NCBI GenBank assembly: GCA_963822765.1
Contig: CAWGJL010000056.1
Coordinates: forward strand, 1-64,000
Length of the DNA stretch: 64,000 bases
Source of the DNA: Palsa-504 sp963822765
GTDB taxonomy: Bacteria > Actinomycetota > Actinomycetes > Streptosporangiales > Streptosporangiaceae
Reading direction: 5' to 3'
Below are positions 1-7,543 of this stretch, piece after piece. The position numbers and the translations under genes were made by a program. How positions within the stretch are numbered: position 1 is the first letter of the stretch; the number at the start of each line of letters is the position of its first letter. The notes beneath the pieces are model-generated. The model saw only the letters and a list, made by a program, of their open reading frames with translations, ran no database searches and had not been told where the DNA came from.

Positions 1-250
1 CCGGGCGGGCGCGGGCTCGGTCGCGGCCTCGCTGGCCGAGCGGGCGCCCGGACCCGGCCAGCGGATCGCGGCGCCGACGACCGTGCTGTGGCCCGAGCAC
101 GACCCGCTGTTCCCGCGCGAATGGTCCGACCGGATCGGCGAGTTCTTCGCCGCGGCCACGCTGACCTGGCTCGACGACGTCGGCCACTTCTCGCCGGTGG
201 AGGCCCCGGATGCCTACGCCGCGGCCATCACCGCCGCCCTGGCGTCATAA
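1..250 (+). CDS. alpha/beta hydrolase, C-terminal part
   Basis: The frame that begins at base 2 is open from the window edge to TAA at 248-250. Its last 80 or so residues look like the end of an alpha/beta-hydrolase: a strand ending PTTVLWPEHDPLFP, where the acidic residue of a catalytic triad usually sits, then DDVGHFSPVEAP, where GHF would carry the catalytic histidine, and a closing helix. The substrate cannot be told because the nucleophile elbow lies outside the window. The downstream DUF1905 gene begins 8 bases later on the same strand, so the two may be cotranscribed. Confidence 0.7.
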   Translation, partial: RAGAGSVAASLAERAPGPGQRIAAPTTVLWPEHDPLFPREWSDRIGEFFAAATLTWLDDVGHFSPVEAPDAYAAAITAALAS

Positions 251-258
251 TCGAACGC

Positions 259-712
259 ATGAGATTCCGGGCCACAGTGCAGCTGAACGGCAAGACCGCG
301 ACCGGGATCGAGGTCCCGGACGAGCGCCGTCGCCGCGCTCGGTCAGGGCCAGCGCCCGCCGGTAAGGGTCACCATCGGCAGCTACTCCTACCGGACCACG
401 GTGGCGCGGATGGGCGGGCGCTTCCTGATCTCGCTGAGCGCGGAGAACCGGGCCGCGGCCGGGGTCGCGGCAGGGGATGAGGTGGAGGTCGACCTAGAGC
501 TCGACGACGCGCCGCGCGAGGTCGAGGTACCCGCCGATCTTGCGACCGCCCTCAGCCAGGACGACGCGGCCCTGGCCAACTTCGAGGCCCTGCCGTACAG
601 CCACCGCAAGGAGTGGGTGCGCTGGGTCACCGAAGCCAAGAAACCCGACACGCGCACCATACGCATCACCAAGACCGTCCAGTCCCTGCACGAGGGCAAG
701 ACCGCCCGCTAG
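259..712 (+). pseudogene. DUF1905/YdeI-like protein, reading frame broken
   Basis: The ATG at 259 opens MRFRATVQLNGKTATG followed by IEVPDE, the usual start of a DUF1905 beta-barrel protein. After GAG at 322-324 the family-like sequence continues only in the next frame (VAALGQGQRPPVRVTIG, then MGGRFLISLSAENR and the C-terminal bacteriocin-protection-like helix YSHRKEWVRWVTEAKKPDTR) to the stop at 710-712. Dropping one base near 325 joins both halves into a protein of about 150 residues, normal for the family. It is therefore either a recent frameshift or a sequencing indel in the run cgagcgccgtcgccg. The function of the family is poorly known. I see no other defect in the gene. Confidence 0.75.
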
Positions 713-785
713 GGCGCTCTGCCTTACCTGGTCGATGACGCACCGTGCCAGCTCTCTTGCTGGTACAACGTGACATCGACCAGGT

Positions 786-2537
786 TCAAGGCGGGGAAAC
801 CGGGGCGGGCTTGGCGTCGGACCAGCAGCGGACGATGGTGGTGTCGGAGATGAAGCGGACGCCTGAGCCGGGGGCCCAGCGCTGGGTGGCCTCGCGCAAG
901 CCGTCCTCGACGATCCGGGACACCTCCTCGCCGTGCGCGGCCGGGCAGTGCACGAGCAACTCGTCGTGCAGGCAGAGCACGACGCGAGCGTCCAGGTGAC
1001 CGCACCGGGCCCGGACCGTCACCGCCCACATCTTGAACAGCTCCGCCGCCGCGCCCTGGATCATCGCGTTGCGCGCGTACCGGCCGTAGGCCGCGGCCCG
1101 GCTGGGGCTGCGCGGTTCGGACGGGGTCAGCACGATCAGGCGGCCGCCGTAGGTCCGCAGGTCACGACCGGCCCGCCCGGCCCGGTCGGCCGTGTCCAGG
1201 TAGGCCATCGCGACCGGGTACGCCGCGTTGAGGCGGCGCAGCGCCTGCGCCCCGAACCCGGTGGTCTGCCCGTACATCGCGCCGAGCACCGCCACCTTGG
1301 CCGTCGGCCGGTCCACCCCGAGCTGCGCGGCGACGGGGGCGTACAGGTCGTCGGCGCGCGCCGCCACGACCAGGGCCTGATCCCCGGACACCGCGGCCAG
1401 CACCCGCGGCTCGATCTGACCCAGATCGGCCCGGACGAAGACGTGCCCGTCGGCGGCCACCACCGCCCGGCGCATCGCGGCCGGCATGTTATGCAGACCC
1501 GCCGACGCGGTCATCCGGCCCGCCGCGCCGTCGGACCCGGTCCAGGCGCCGCGCAGCCGGCCGTCGGCCCCGAGGCTCTCGTCCAGCCACGCGTACCCGT
1601 AGGTGGTCGCGATCCGCTCCGCCTTGCGCCACTCCAGCAGGGCCCCGACCAGCGGATGGGTATCGCGCAGCTCGCGCAGCCGCCACGCCCGCGTGTCCGG
1701 CACGTCCACGCCGATCCGGGCCAGCAGCGACTTGACCTGGGCCGGGCTGCGCAGGTCGGCGGTGACCCCGGCCGGCAGGTGGCGGAACACCGCCGCGTCA
1801 CGCGCGGCCCGCGCGGCGACCGCCTCGGTGTCGCTGCGCGGCCGGGGCCCGATGAAGGAGGCCAGCACCTGCTCGGCGAGCGTGCGGTCCATCGGCAGGC
1901 CGTCCGCGGATAGTTCGGCGCACAGCAGCTCGGCGGTGGACTCCGAACGAGCCGTGGGCAGCGCCATCGGCCGGCCGGGCAGGGCGGCGAGCGCCGCCTC
2001 CTGCAACCCGGCCAGAATCCGGGCCAGCTCCGCCCAGCGGGCCAGCCGGTCGGCGCGGTCCGCCCATCCGCCGCTGACCCACTCCGGTCTCAGGTGCCCG
2101 CCCGGGGCCACCGGATCGTCGTCGTCCCCGTCGTCCGGACCGGACATCTCGAACAGGTCCAGCGGGCCGCCCGTCGGCAGCGTCTGGGTGTCCAGGCCGC
2201 GGACCCGGGCCCAGGCCCAGCCGGGATCGGCCCGCCACCCGCCGAACAGCAGCCGGTGCGCCGCCGCGATGTCCCAGCAGGTGGCCAGGCGGACGCCGCC
2301 GGCGGCCATCAGGTGCGCCGCCGTCTGCCCGGACCAGACCGCCCACCGCGGTCGCATCACCTCATCGGCCCGTCCCACGTCCGCCGCGAGTGCGGTAAGG
2401 CCAGCCCCAGCGACCGGCCAGGCGCGTTCGGCGGTGGCCACGCCGAGTCCCAGGGCGGGGGAGACGACCAGCCCCACGAGGCCGCCGCGGGCCGCTCCGG
2501 CCTGGCGCAGCGACGTCACGAGATCCACGGACCCCAC
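786..2537 (-). CDS. family A DNA polymerase, actinobacterial 3'-5' exonuclease/polymerase type
   Basis: The product is about 583 residues from a GTG at 2537; the frame stays open further upstream but that stretch is not protein-like. The C-terminal half carries the Pol I palm and fingers motifs: motif A around D371 (DLGQIEPR), motif B R410-PTAK-Y422-G423, and motif C H524-D525-E526 (LHDELL). The N-terminal 200 residues correspond to the degenerate exonuclease-like domain of the short actinobacterial polymerases, and I cannot find a full DEDD set in it. This is the accessory Pol I-like protein often annotated as bifunctional 3'-5' exonuclease/DNA polymerase, not the roughly 900-residue PolA. 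A repair role is inferred. An alternative start is the GTG at 2528. It stands alone between opposed genes. Confidence 0.85.
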   Translation of the reverse strand: MGSVDLVTSLRQAGAARGGLVGLVVSPALGLGVATAERAWPVAGAGLTALAADVGRADEVMRPRWAVWSGQTAAHLMAAGGVRLATCWDIAAAHRLLFGGWRADPGWAWARVRGLDTQTLPTGGPLDLFEMSGPDDGDDDDPVAPGGHLRPEWVSGGWADRADRLARWAELARILAGLQEAALAALPGRPMALPTARSESTAELLCAELSADGLPMDRTLAEQVLASFIGPRPRSDTEAVAARAARDAAVFRHLPAGVTADLRSPAQVKSLLARIGVDVPDTRAWRLRELRDTHPLVGALLEWRKAERIATTYGYAWLDESLGADGRLRGAWTGSDGAAGRMTASAGLHNMPAAMRRAVVAADGHVFVRADLGQIEPRVLAAVSGDQALVVAARADDLYAPVAAQLGVDRPTAKVAVLGAMYGQTTGFGAQALRRLNAAYPVAMAYLDTADRAGRAGRDLRTYGGRLIVLTPSEPRSPSRAAAYGRYARNAMIQGAAAELFKMWAVTVRARCGHLDARVVLCLHDELLVHCPAAHGEEVSRIVEDGLREATQRWAPGSGVRFISDTTIVRCWSDAKPAPVSPP

Positions 2538-2871
2538 CCTGCCACGGACCGCGCGGTCGCGGCGGGCGGCGCGCGTGGCCGGAGGCAGGCACCACGCTCC
2601 GTTCGGTAAAAATATCGAGTGCGATCCGCAACGCGTCGCCGCCGGGCCCAGCCCGCGTCGGGGTGGTACCCAGGCCGGTACCGTGGGCACGGCGGGAACC
2701 TCCGAAAGTTTCAACACCAGTTTTCGGAATACGGTCGGCCAAGGCCGTCGTTTCTGACGTATTAAGTGGCATGAAACTAGCGTTATGCAGGCTTAAGTAG
2801 ATGACTAGCGCGCCGCGATAGGTTACGATACCGTTATCGAAATTGTTTCGAAACGGCGGGAAGGTGACGCA
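2538..2871. promoter_or_regulatory. intergenic region with LacI-type operator
   Basis: No gene is visible in these 334 bases between the divergent polymerase and lacI-type genes. The region is much more AT-rich than its surroundings. At 2838-2854 there are nested palindromes: CGAAA-ttg-TTTCG at 2838-2850 and the perfect decamer GTTTCGAAAC at 2845-2854. They lie just before the ribosome-binding site (GGGAAGG, 2858-2864) of the LacI gene, as expected for an autoregulatory LacI-family operator with central CG. Binding by the adjacent regulator is inferred from position and symmetry. Confidence 0.6.
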
Positions 2872-3966
2872 GTGCCGTCCAGCAGGGAGCAGGTGCCCGA
2901 CCGGGCTACTACTGTGCCTACTGTGCCGCGTATCAACCGGGAGGATGGGTCGCGGCGGCGTATCACCTTGGCCACCATCGCGGCCGAGGCGGGAGTCTCG
3001 CTGCCCACCGTGTCCAAGGTGGTCAACCGGCGCCCCGACGTCGCGGCCGCCACCCGCGCCAAGGTGGAGCGGCTGCTGGACCAGCATCACTACCTGCGCG
3101 CCGGAACCCGCAGGCAGCGCCGGTCGGGCCTGATCGACCTGGTGTTCAACGGCCTGGACAGCCCGTGGGCGGTGGAGATCCTGCGCGGCGTCGAGGACTG
3201 GGGCGCGAGCCACGAGACGGGCGTGGCGGTGTCGGCCGTCCGGCACGGCAACGCGCGCCCGGCCAGCTGGACCAGCGCGCTGGCCAGCCACGACACCGAC
3301 GGGGTGATCCTGGTCACCTCCGAGCTCACCCAGGCGCAGCTGGAGCAGCTGCGCAGCGGCGGCATCCCGCTGGTGGTGGTCGACCCGGTGAACCCGCCGC
3401 CCCCCGAACTGGCCAGCGTGGGCGCCACCAACTGGGCCGGGGGCCTGGCCGCCACCGAGCACCTGCTGAACCTCCGGCACCGCCGGATCGCCGCCATCGC
3501 CGGGCCGGAGGACTACCTGTGCAGCCGGGCCCGGATCGACGGCTACCGGTCAGCGCTCGAGCGGGCGGGCATCGGCTTCGACCCGGCGCTGGTCCGGCAC
3601 GGTGACTTCCAGCACGAGGGCGGGTTCCAGTGCGGCGGGGAGCTGCTGGACCTGGCCGAACGTCCGACCGCGATCTTCGCGGGCAGCGACCAGCAGGCCC
3701 TGGGGGTCTACGAGGCGGCCCGGCAGCGCGGGCTGCGGATCCCGCAGGACCTGAGCGTGGTCGGCTTCGACGACCTGCCGGTGGCCCGCTGGGTCTCGCC
3801 GCCGCTGACCACGGTGCGCCAGCCGCTGGCCGAGATGGGCCGGGCGGCGGCCCAGATGCTGGGCGAGATCATCGAGGACCGGCCGCTGCGCAGCAGGCGG
3901 GTCGAGCTGTCGACCGAGCTGATCACGCGCGAATCCACCGGCCCGGTCCCCGGGACCGACAGGTGA
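2872..3966 (+). CDS. LacI-family transcriptional repressor
   Basis: A 364-residue DNA-binding protein. The N-terminal helix-turn-helix is clear (ITLATIAAEAGVSLPTVSKV, then VNRRPDVAAATRAKVERLLD, about residues 28-70), followed by a periplasmic-binding-protein-like effector domain (GLIDLVFNGLD, DGVILVTSEL, ATNWAGGLAATEHLL, VVGFDDLPVA) that usually binds a sugar. The GTG start at 2872 is backed by a GGGAAGG Shine-Dalgarno. Its stop overlaps the start of the GH3 beta-glucosidase, so the pair is translationally coupled, and the regulator is likely to control both genes in response to a beta-glucoside or cello- or xylo-oligosaccharide. An operator-like palindrome lies just upstream. The exact effector is unknown. 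Confidence 0.9.
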   Translation: MPSSREQVPDRATTVPTVPRINREDGSRRRITLATIAAEAGVSLPTVSKVVNRRPDVAAATRAKVERLLDQHHYLRAGTRRQRRSGLIDLVFNGLDSPWAVEILRGVEDWGASHETGVAVSAVRHGNARPASWTSALASHDTDGVILVTSELTQAQLEQLRSGGIPLVVVDPVNPPPPELASVGATNWAGGLAATEHLLNLRHRRIAAIAGPEDYLCSRARIDGYRSALERAGIGFDPALVRHGDFQHEGGFQCGGELLDLAERPTAIFAGSDQQALGVYEAARQRGLRIPQDLSVVGFDDLPVARWVSPPLTTVRQPLAEMGRAAAQMLGEIIEDRPLRSRRVELSTELITRESTGPVPGTDR

Positions 3967-6350
3967 GCGGCCTGCAGACCGGTCCGGACACGATAACTGC
4001 GGAGATCTGGCGCGACCCCTCGCGGCCGGCCGCGGCGCGGGTGGCGGACCTGCTCGGCCGGATGACGCTGGAAGAGAAGATCGCGCAGCTGACCAGCATC
4101 TGGGCCAGCGACCAGCCCGCAGACGGCGACGTCGCCCCCATGCAGGGCGCGATGAGCACGGCTGCGCGGCCACTGGCCGACGCCATCCGCGACGGCCTGG
4201 GGCAGGTCACACGGGTGTTCGGCACCCGGCCGCTGCCGCCCGCCGCGGCGCTGAACAAGCTGCGCGAACTGCAGGCCCAGATCGCCGGGGCGAGCCGGTT
4301 CGGCATTCCGGCGATCGCGCACGAGGAATGCCTGACCGGCTTCGCCGCCTGGACGGCCACGGTGTTCCCGACCCCGCTGGCCTGGGGTGCGTCCTTCGAT
4401 CCCGGGCTGGTGCACGAGATGGCCGGGGCCATCGGGGCCAGCATGCGCTCGGTCGGCATCCACCAGGGCCTGGCGCCGGTCCTGGACGTGGCCAGGGACA
4501 TGCGGTGGGGCCGGACCGAGGAGACCATCGGCGAGGACCCCTACCTGGTCGGGTCCATCGGCACCGCCTACGTCCGCGGCCTGCAGTCGGCCGGGATCGA
4601 GGCCACCCTGAAGCACTTCGCCGGCTACTCCGCGTCCCGTACCGGCCGCAACCTGGCCCCGGTGAGCATGGGGCCACGGGAGTTCGCCGACGTGATGCTG
4701 GTGCCGTTCGAGATGGCGCTGCGCCTCGGCGGGGCCCGCTCGGTGATGCCGTCCTACACCGACGTGGACGGCGTCCCGGTCAGCGGGGACACCGCGCTGC
4801 TGACCGGGCTGCTGCGGGACGAGCTCGGCTTCGACGGGGTGGTCGTCTCGGACTACTTCGCGATCTCCTTCCTGCAGACCCAGCACGGCGTGGCCGGGTC
4901 ACCCGTGCAGGCCGCGGCGCTGGCCCTGGCCGCGGGGATAGACGTGGAGCTGCCCAGCATGCGGTGCTTCGGCCCCGAGCTGGCCGGCGCGGTGCGGGAC
5001 GGCCTGGTCCCGGCCGAGCTGGTGGACCGCGCCGCGGCCCGGGTGCTACGGCAGAAGTGCGACCTCGGGCTGCTCGACCCCGGCTGGCCGGCCGCGCCCG
5101 AGCCGGCCGGGCCGGCGGACCCGGCCGCGCCTGCCGACCTGGACCCGCCCGCGCACCGGGCGCTGGCCCGTCGGCTGGCCGAGGAGTCCGTGGTGCTGCT
5201 GGCCAACGGCGATGCGGTTCTCCCGTTGCGGCCGGACGCCAGCATCGCGGTGATCGGGCCGCTGGCCGCCGATCCGCTGGCCTTCTTCGGCTGCTACAGC
5301 ATGGCCCGTCACCTCGGCGATCGGTATCCCGAGGCCATCGACGGCGTGCACGTCACTACGCTGCTTGACGCGCTGGCCGACGAGCTGCCGGGCGCGACGA
5401 TCTCGCACGCGCGCGGCTGCGACGTGCGCGCGCAGGACCGCTCGGACTTCGCGCACGCCGCCGCGCACGCCCAGGAGGCCGACCTGGTGGTGGCCGTGCT
5501 CGGGGACCAGGCCGGCCTGTTCGGCCGGGGCACCTCCGGTGAGGGGTGCGACGTCTCCGACCTGCGGCTGCCCGGCGTGCAGGAGGACCTGCTCCGGGTC
5601 CTGGTCGCCACCGGCAAGCCGGTCGTGCTGGTCCTGGTGACCGGCCGGCCCTATGCCATCGGGCCGCTGGCCGGGCAGCTCGCCGCGGCCGTGCAGGCGT
5701 TCTTCCCCGGCGAGGAGGGCGGCCGGGCGATCGCCGGGGTGCTGTCCGGCCGGGTGGTACCCAGCGGCCGGCTGCCGGTGGACCTGCCCAGGCTGCCGGG
5801 CGGGCAGCCGTCCTCGTACCTGCGCCCGCGGCTGGCCGACCGGCATCCGGGTAGTTCGGTCGATCCGGTCCCGCTGTTCGCGTTCGGCCACGGGCTGTCG
5901 TACACCACGTTCGAGTACGGGGACCTCGTCATACGGTCCGCGGCGGGCGACGGCGACCCGGCGCCGGTGGTCGGCACCGACGGCACGGCGGAGATCGGCT
6001 GCACGGTGCGGAACACCGGAGACCGGGCGGGGACCGAGGTGGTCCAGCTCTACCTGAGCGACCCGCTGGCCCAGGTGGTCCGGCCGCTACGGTGGCTAGC
6101 GGGCTTCGCCCGGGTGCCGCTCGAGCCCGGCCAGGCCCGCCGGGTCACCTTCCGGCTGCACGCCGACCGCACCGCGTTCTGCGGCCGCGACGGCGCCCGC
6201 GTGGTCGAGCCGGGCGAGATCCGGGTCGCGGTCGGCGGAGCCTCCGACCAGCTGGTCCTGCACGGCTCGTTCACGCTGTGCGGCGCCGAACGCCCGGCCG
6301 GCCCCGACCGGGTCCTGGACACGCCCGTGGTGATCAGCGACTTTCAGTAG
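3963..6350 (+). CDS. glycoside hydrolase family 3 beta-glucosidase
   Basis: About 795 residues from GTG 3963, which overlaps the LacI stop; the frame is open upstream but antisense-like there. The order of parts is that of a GH3 enzyme: an N-terminal TIM barrel (IAQLTSIWAS, ECLTGFAAW, DMRWGRTEETIGEDPYL, KHFAGYSASRTGRN), the nucleophile aspartate in VVVSDYF near residue 298, the alpha/beta sandwich (VVLLANGDAVLPL, VAVLGDQAGLFGRGTSGEG) and a C-terminal fibronectin-III-like domain (TVRNTGDRAGTEVVQLYL). No signal peptide is seen, so it is predicted to be intracellular and to act on imported oligosaccharides or glucosides. No sugar transporter lies beside it, which is unusual for such a pair. Its end overlaps the convergent trpS by 7 bases. 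Confidence 0.9.
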   Translation: MSGLQTGPDTITAEIWRDPSRPAAARVADLLGRMTLEEKIAQLTSIWASDQPADGDVAPMQGAMSTAARPLADAIRDGLGQVTRVFGTRPLPPAAALNKLRELQAQIAGASRFGIPAIAHEECLTGFAAWTATVFPTPLAWGASFDPGLVHEMAGAIGASMRSVGIHQGLAPVLDVARDMRWGRTEETIGEDPYLVGSIGTAYVRGLQSAGIEATLKHFAGYSASRTGRNLAPVSMGPREFADVMLVPFEMALRLGGARSVMPSYTDVDGVPVSGDTALLTGLLRDELGFDGVVVSDYFAISFLQTQHGVAGSPVQAAALALAAGIDVELPSMRCFGPELAGAVRDGLVPAELVDRAAARVLRQKCDLGLLDPGWPAAPEPAGPADPAAPADLDPPAHRALARRLAEESVVLLANGDAVLPLRPDASIAVIGPLAADPLAFFGCYSMARHLGDRYPEAIDGVHVTTLLDALADELPGATISHARGCDVRAQDRSDFAHAAAHAQEADLVVAVLGDQAGLFGRGTSGEGCDVSDLRLPGVQEDLLRVLVATGKPVVLVLVTGRPYAIGPLAGQLAAAVQAFFPGEEGGRAIAGVLSGRVVPSGRLPVDLPRLPGGQPSSYLRPRLADRHPGSSVDPVPLFAFGHGLSYTTFEYGDLVIRSAAGDGDPAPVVGTDGTAEIGCTVRNTGDRAGTEVVQLYLSDPLAQVVRPLRWLAGFARVPLEPGQARRVTFRLHADRTAFCGRDGARVVEPGEIRVAVGGASDQLVLHGSFTLCGAERPAGPDRVLDTPVVISDFQ

Positions 6351-7393
6351 CGCATGCCCATGGCCGCCCGGACCTCGTCCAGGGTGGCCGCGGCGATGGC
6401 GTCGGCGCGCTCGTTGCCCTCCCGCAGAACCTGGCGGACGTAGCCCAGGTCGCGCGCGTACTCCGCGCGGCGAGCCCGCACCGGGGCCAGCAGTTCGTTG
6501 ACCGCCATCGTGACCGTGTCCTTGAGCGCCGCGGCGCCGCCGGTCCCGAGGTCGCCGACCACGTCCTGCGGGCTGCGCCCGAGGGCCAGCGCGGCCAGCA
6601 GCACCAGGTTGGAGACCTCCGGCCGGCGCTCGGGGTCGTAGCTTACGTACCGCTCGGCGTCGGTCTTCGCGCCGCGGATCAGCCGGGCGGTCTCGTCGGC
6701 GGTGGCCGCCAGCGCGATGGCGTTGCCGCGGCTCTTGCTCATCTTGGTGCCGTCGGTGCCGAGCAGCAGCGGCGCCGCCGACAGCAGCGCGTCGGGCACC
6801 GGGAACACCGGCGTGCCGTACCGGGCGTTGAACCGGCGCGCGATGACCCGGGTGATCTCCAGGTGGGGCAGCTGATCCTGTCCCACCGGCACCAGGTTCG
6901 CCTTGCAGAACAGAATGTCCGCCGCCTGGTGCACCGGGTAGGAGAGCATCAGGCCGCTGACCGCCGCCTGGCGCGAGTGCGCGATCTCGTCCTTGACCGT
7001 GGGGTTGCGCTGCAACTCCGGCACCGAGACCAGGCTCAGGAACGGCAGCAGCAGCTGGTTCAGCGCGGGCACCGCGCTGTGCGCGAACACCACGGTCCGC
7101 GCCGGGTCCAGCCCGATGGCCAGGTAGTCGAGCATCAGGCCGGTCACGTACTCATCCAGATGCTCGGCGTTGTCCCGGTCGGTCAGCACCTGGTAGTCCG
7201 CGATCAGCACGAACACCTCGGCGCCGAGGTCCTGCAGCCGGACGCGGTTGCGCAGGGTGCCGAAGTAGTGTCCCAGGTGCAGCTGACCGGTCGGCCGGTC
7301 CCCGGTCAAGATCCGGAACCGGGAGGCGTCCCGGTGGATCAGCTCCTCGAGCTCAGCCGAACGCCGCTGCGCGAGCCCGGTACTCATGGTCAT
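6344..7393 (-). CDS. trpS: tryptophanyl-tRNA synthetase
   Basis: A class I aminoacyl-tRNA synthetase of 349 residues that charges tRNA-Trp. The HIGH-like motif is PTGQLHLGHYFGTL and the KMSKS loop is GTDGTKMSKSRGN. The ATG at 7393 is chosen because GGAGAGGG precedes it closely in the mRNA; the frame is open further upstream but that part overlaps the attenuator. Length and motifs are normal. Upstream lie a Trp-codon leader peptide and a terminator/antiterminator pair, so expression is predicted to rise when charged tRNA-Trp is scarce. In Streptomyces an auxiliary, indolmycin-resistant trpS is known to be controlled in this way. Whether this is the only trpS in the genome cannot be seen here. 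Confidence 0.95.
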   Translation of the reverse strand: MTMSTGLAQRRSAELEELIHRDASRFRILTGDRPTGQLHLGHYFGTLRNRVRLQDLGAEVFVLIADYQVLTDRDNAEHLDEYVTGLMLDYLAIGLDPARTVVFAHSAVPALNQLLLPFLSLVSVPELQRNPTVKDEIAHSRQAAVSGLMLSYPVHQAADILFCKANLVPVGQDQLPHLEITRVIARRFNARYGTPVFPVPDALLSAAPLLLGTDGTKMSKSRGNAIALAATADETARLIRGAKTDAERYVSYDPERRPEVSNLVLLAALALGRSPQDVVGDLGTGGAAALKDTVTMAVNELLAPVRARRAEYARDLGYVRQVLREGNERADAIAAATLDEVRAAMGMRY

Positions 7394-7437
7394 CGTCCCT
7401 CTCCGTCGGGTCCGGACGGACGGGCCTGGCGAGCATG

Positions 7438-7490
7438 GAAAAAGGCCGTCCCCCCGGACGGCCCCAGTCATCAGTGCAGGCAGGCCGTCC
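7438..7490 (-). terminator. trpS attenuator: terminator with competing antiterminator
   Basis: In the trpS mRNA, GGCCGTCC (7463-7456) and GGACGGCC (7451-7444) form a perfect 8-bp stem followed by a U run (7443-7438), a canonical intrinsic terminator located before the trpS start. A second copy of GGACGGCC lies at 7490-7483 and can pair with the same 5' arm, which would prevent the terminator. The upstream copy begins exactly at the stop codon of the leader peptide. A ribosome stalled at the Trp codons would leave it free; a ribosome reaching the stop would mask it. Confidence 0.8.
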
Positions 7491-7531
7491 TAACCGGCCG
7501 GCCACCACTGGGCACCTGATAGGCATCGCAC
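7490..7531 (-). CDS. trpS leader peptide with tandem Trp codons
   Basis: A GTG-initiated 13-residue peptide, MRCLSGAQWWPAG, with two adjacent tryptophan codons at positions 9-10 (7507-7502) and stop TAG at 7492-7490. It sits directly before the attenuator of trpS and overlaps its antiterminator arm by one base. There is no Shine-Dalgarno; a -10 box TATGAT lies six bases upstream, so the transcript probably starts at the GTG and is leaderless. Its predicted role is to sense charged tRNA-Trp through ribosome stalling rather than to act as a peptide. Confidence 0.75.
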   Translation of the reverse strand: MRCLSGAQWWPAG

Positions 7532-7537
7532 CCCGCC

Positions 7538-7543
7538 ATCATA
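7538..7543 (-). promoter_or_regulatory. -10 box of the trpS leader transcript
   Basis: TATGAT on the minus strand at 7543-7538, one base off the TATAAT consensus, six bases before the leader GTG at 7531. No good -35 element is seen at the normal distance. The box overlaps the stop codon of the MFS gene, so trpS can have its own promoter inside the end of that gene. Confidence 0.6.

Noticed and set aside
786..2717. Longer DNA polymerase starting at 2717
   Set aside because: The first 60 residues are not protein-like and run through the regulatory region of the LacI gene; a GTG at 2537 or 2528 fits better.
3630..3962. N-terminal extension of the GH3 enzyme
   Set aside because: The frame overlaps the LacI coding sequence and is repetitive arginine/alanine; the GTG overlapping the LacI stop is the natural start.
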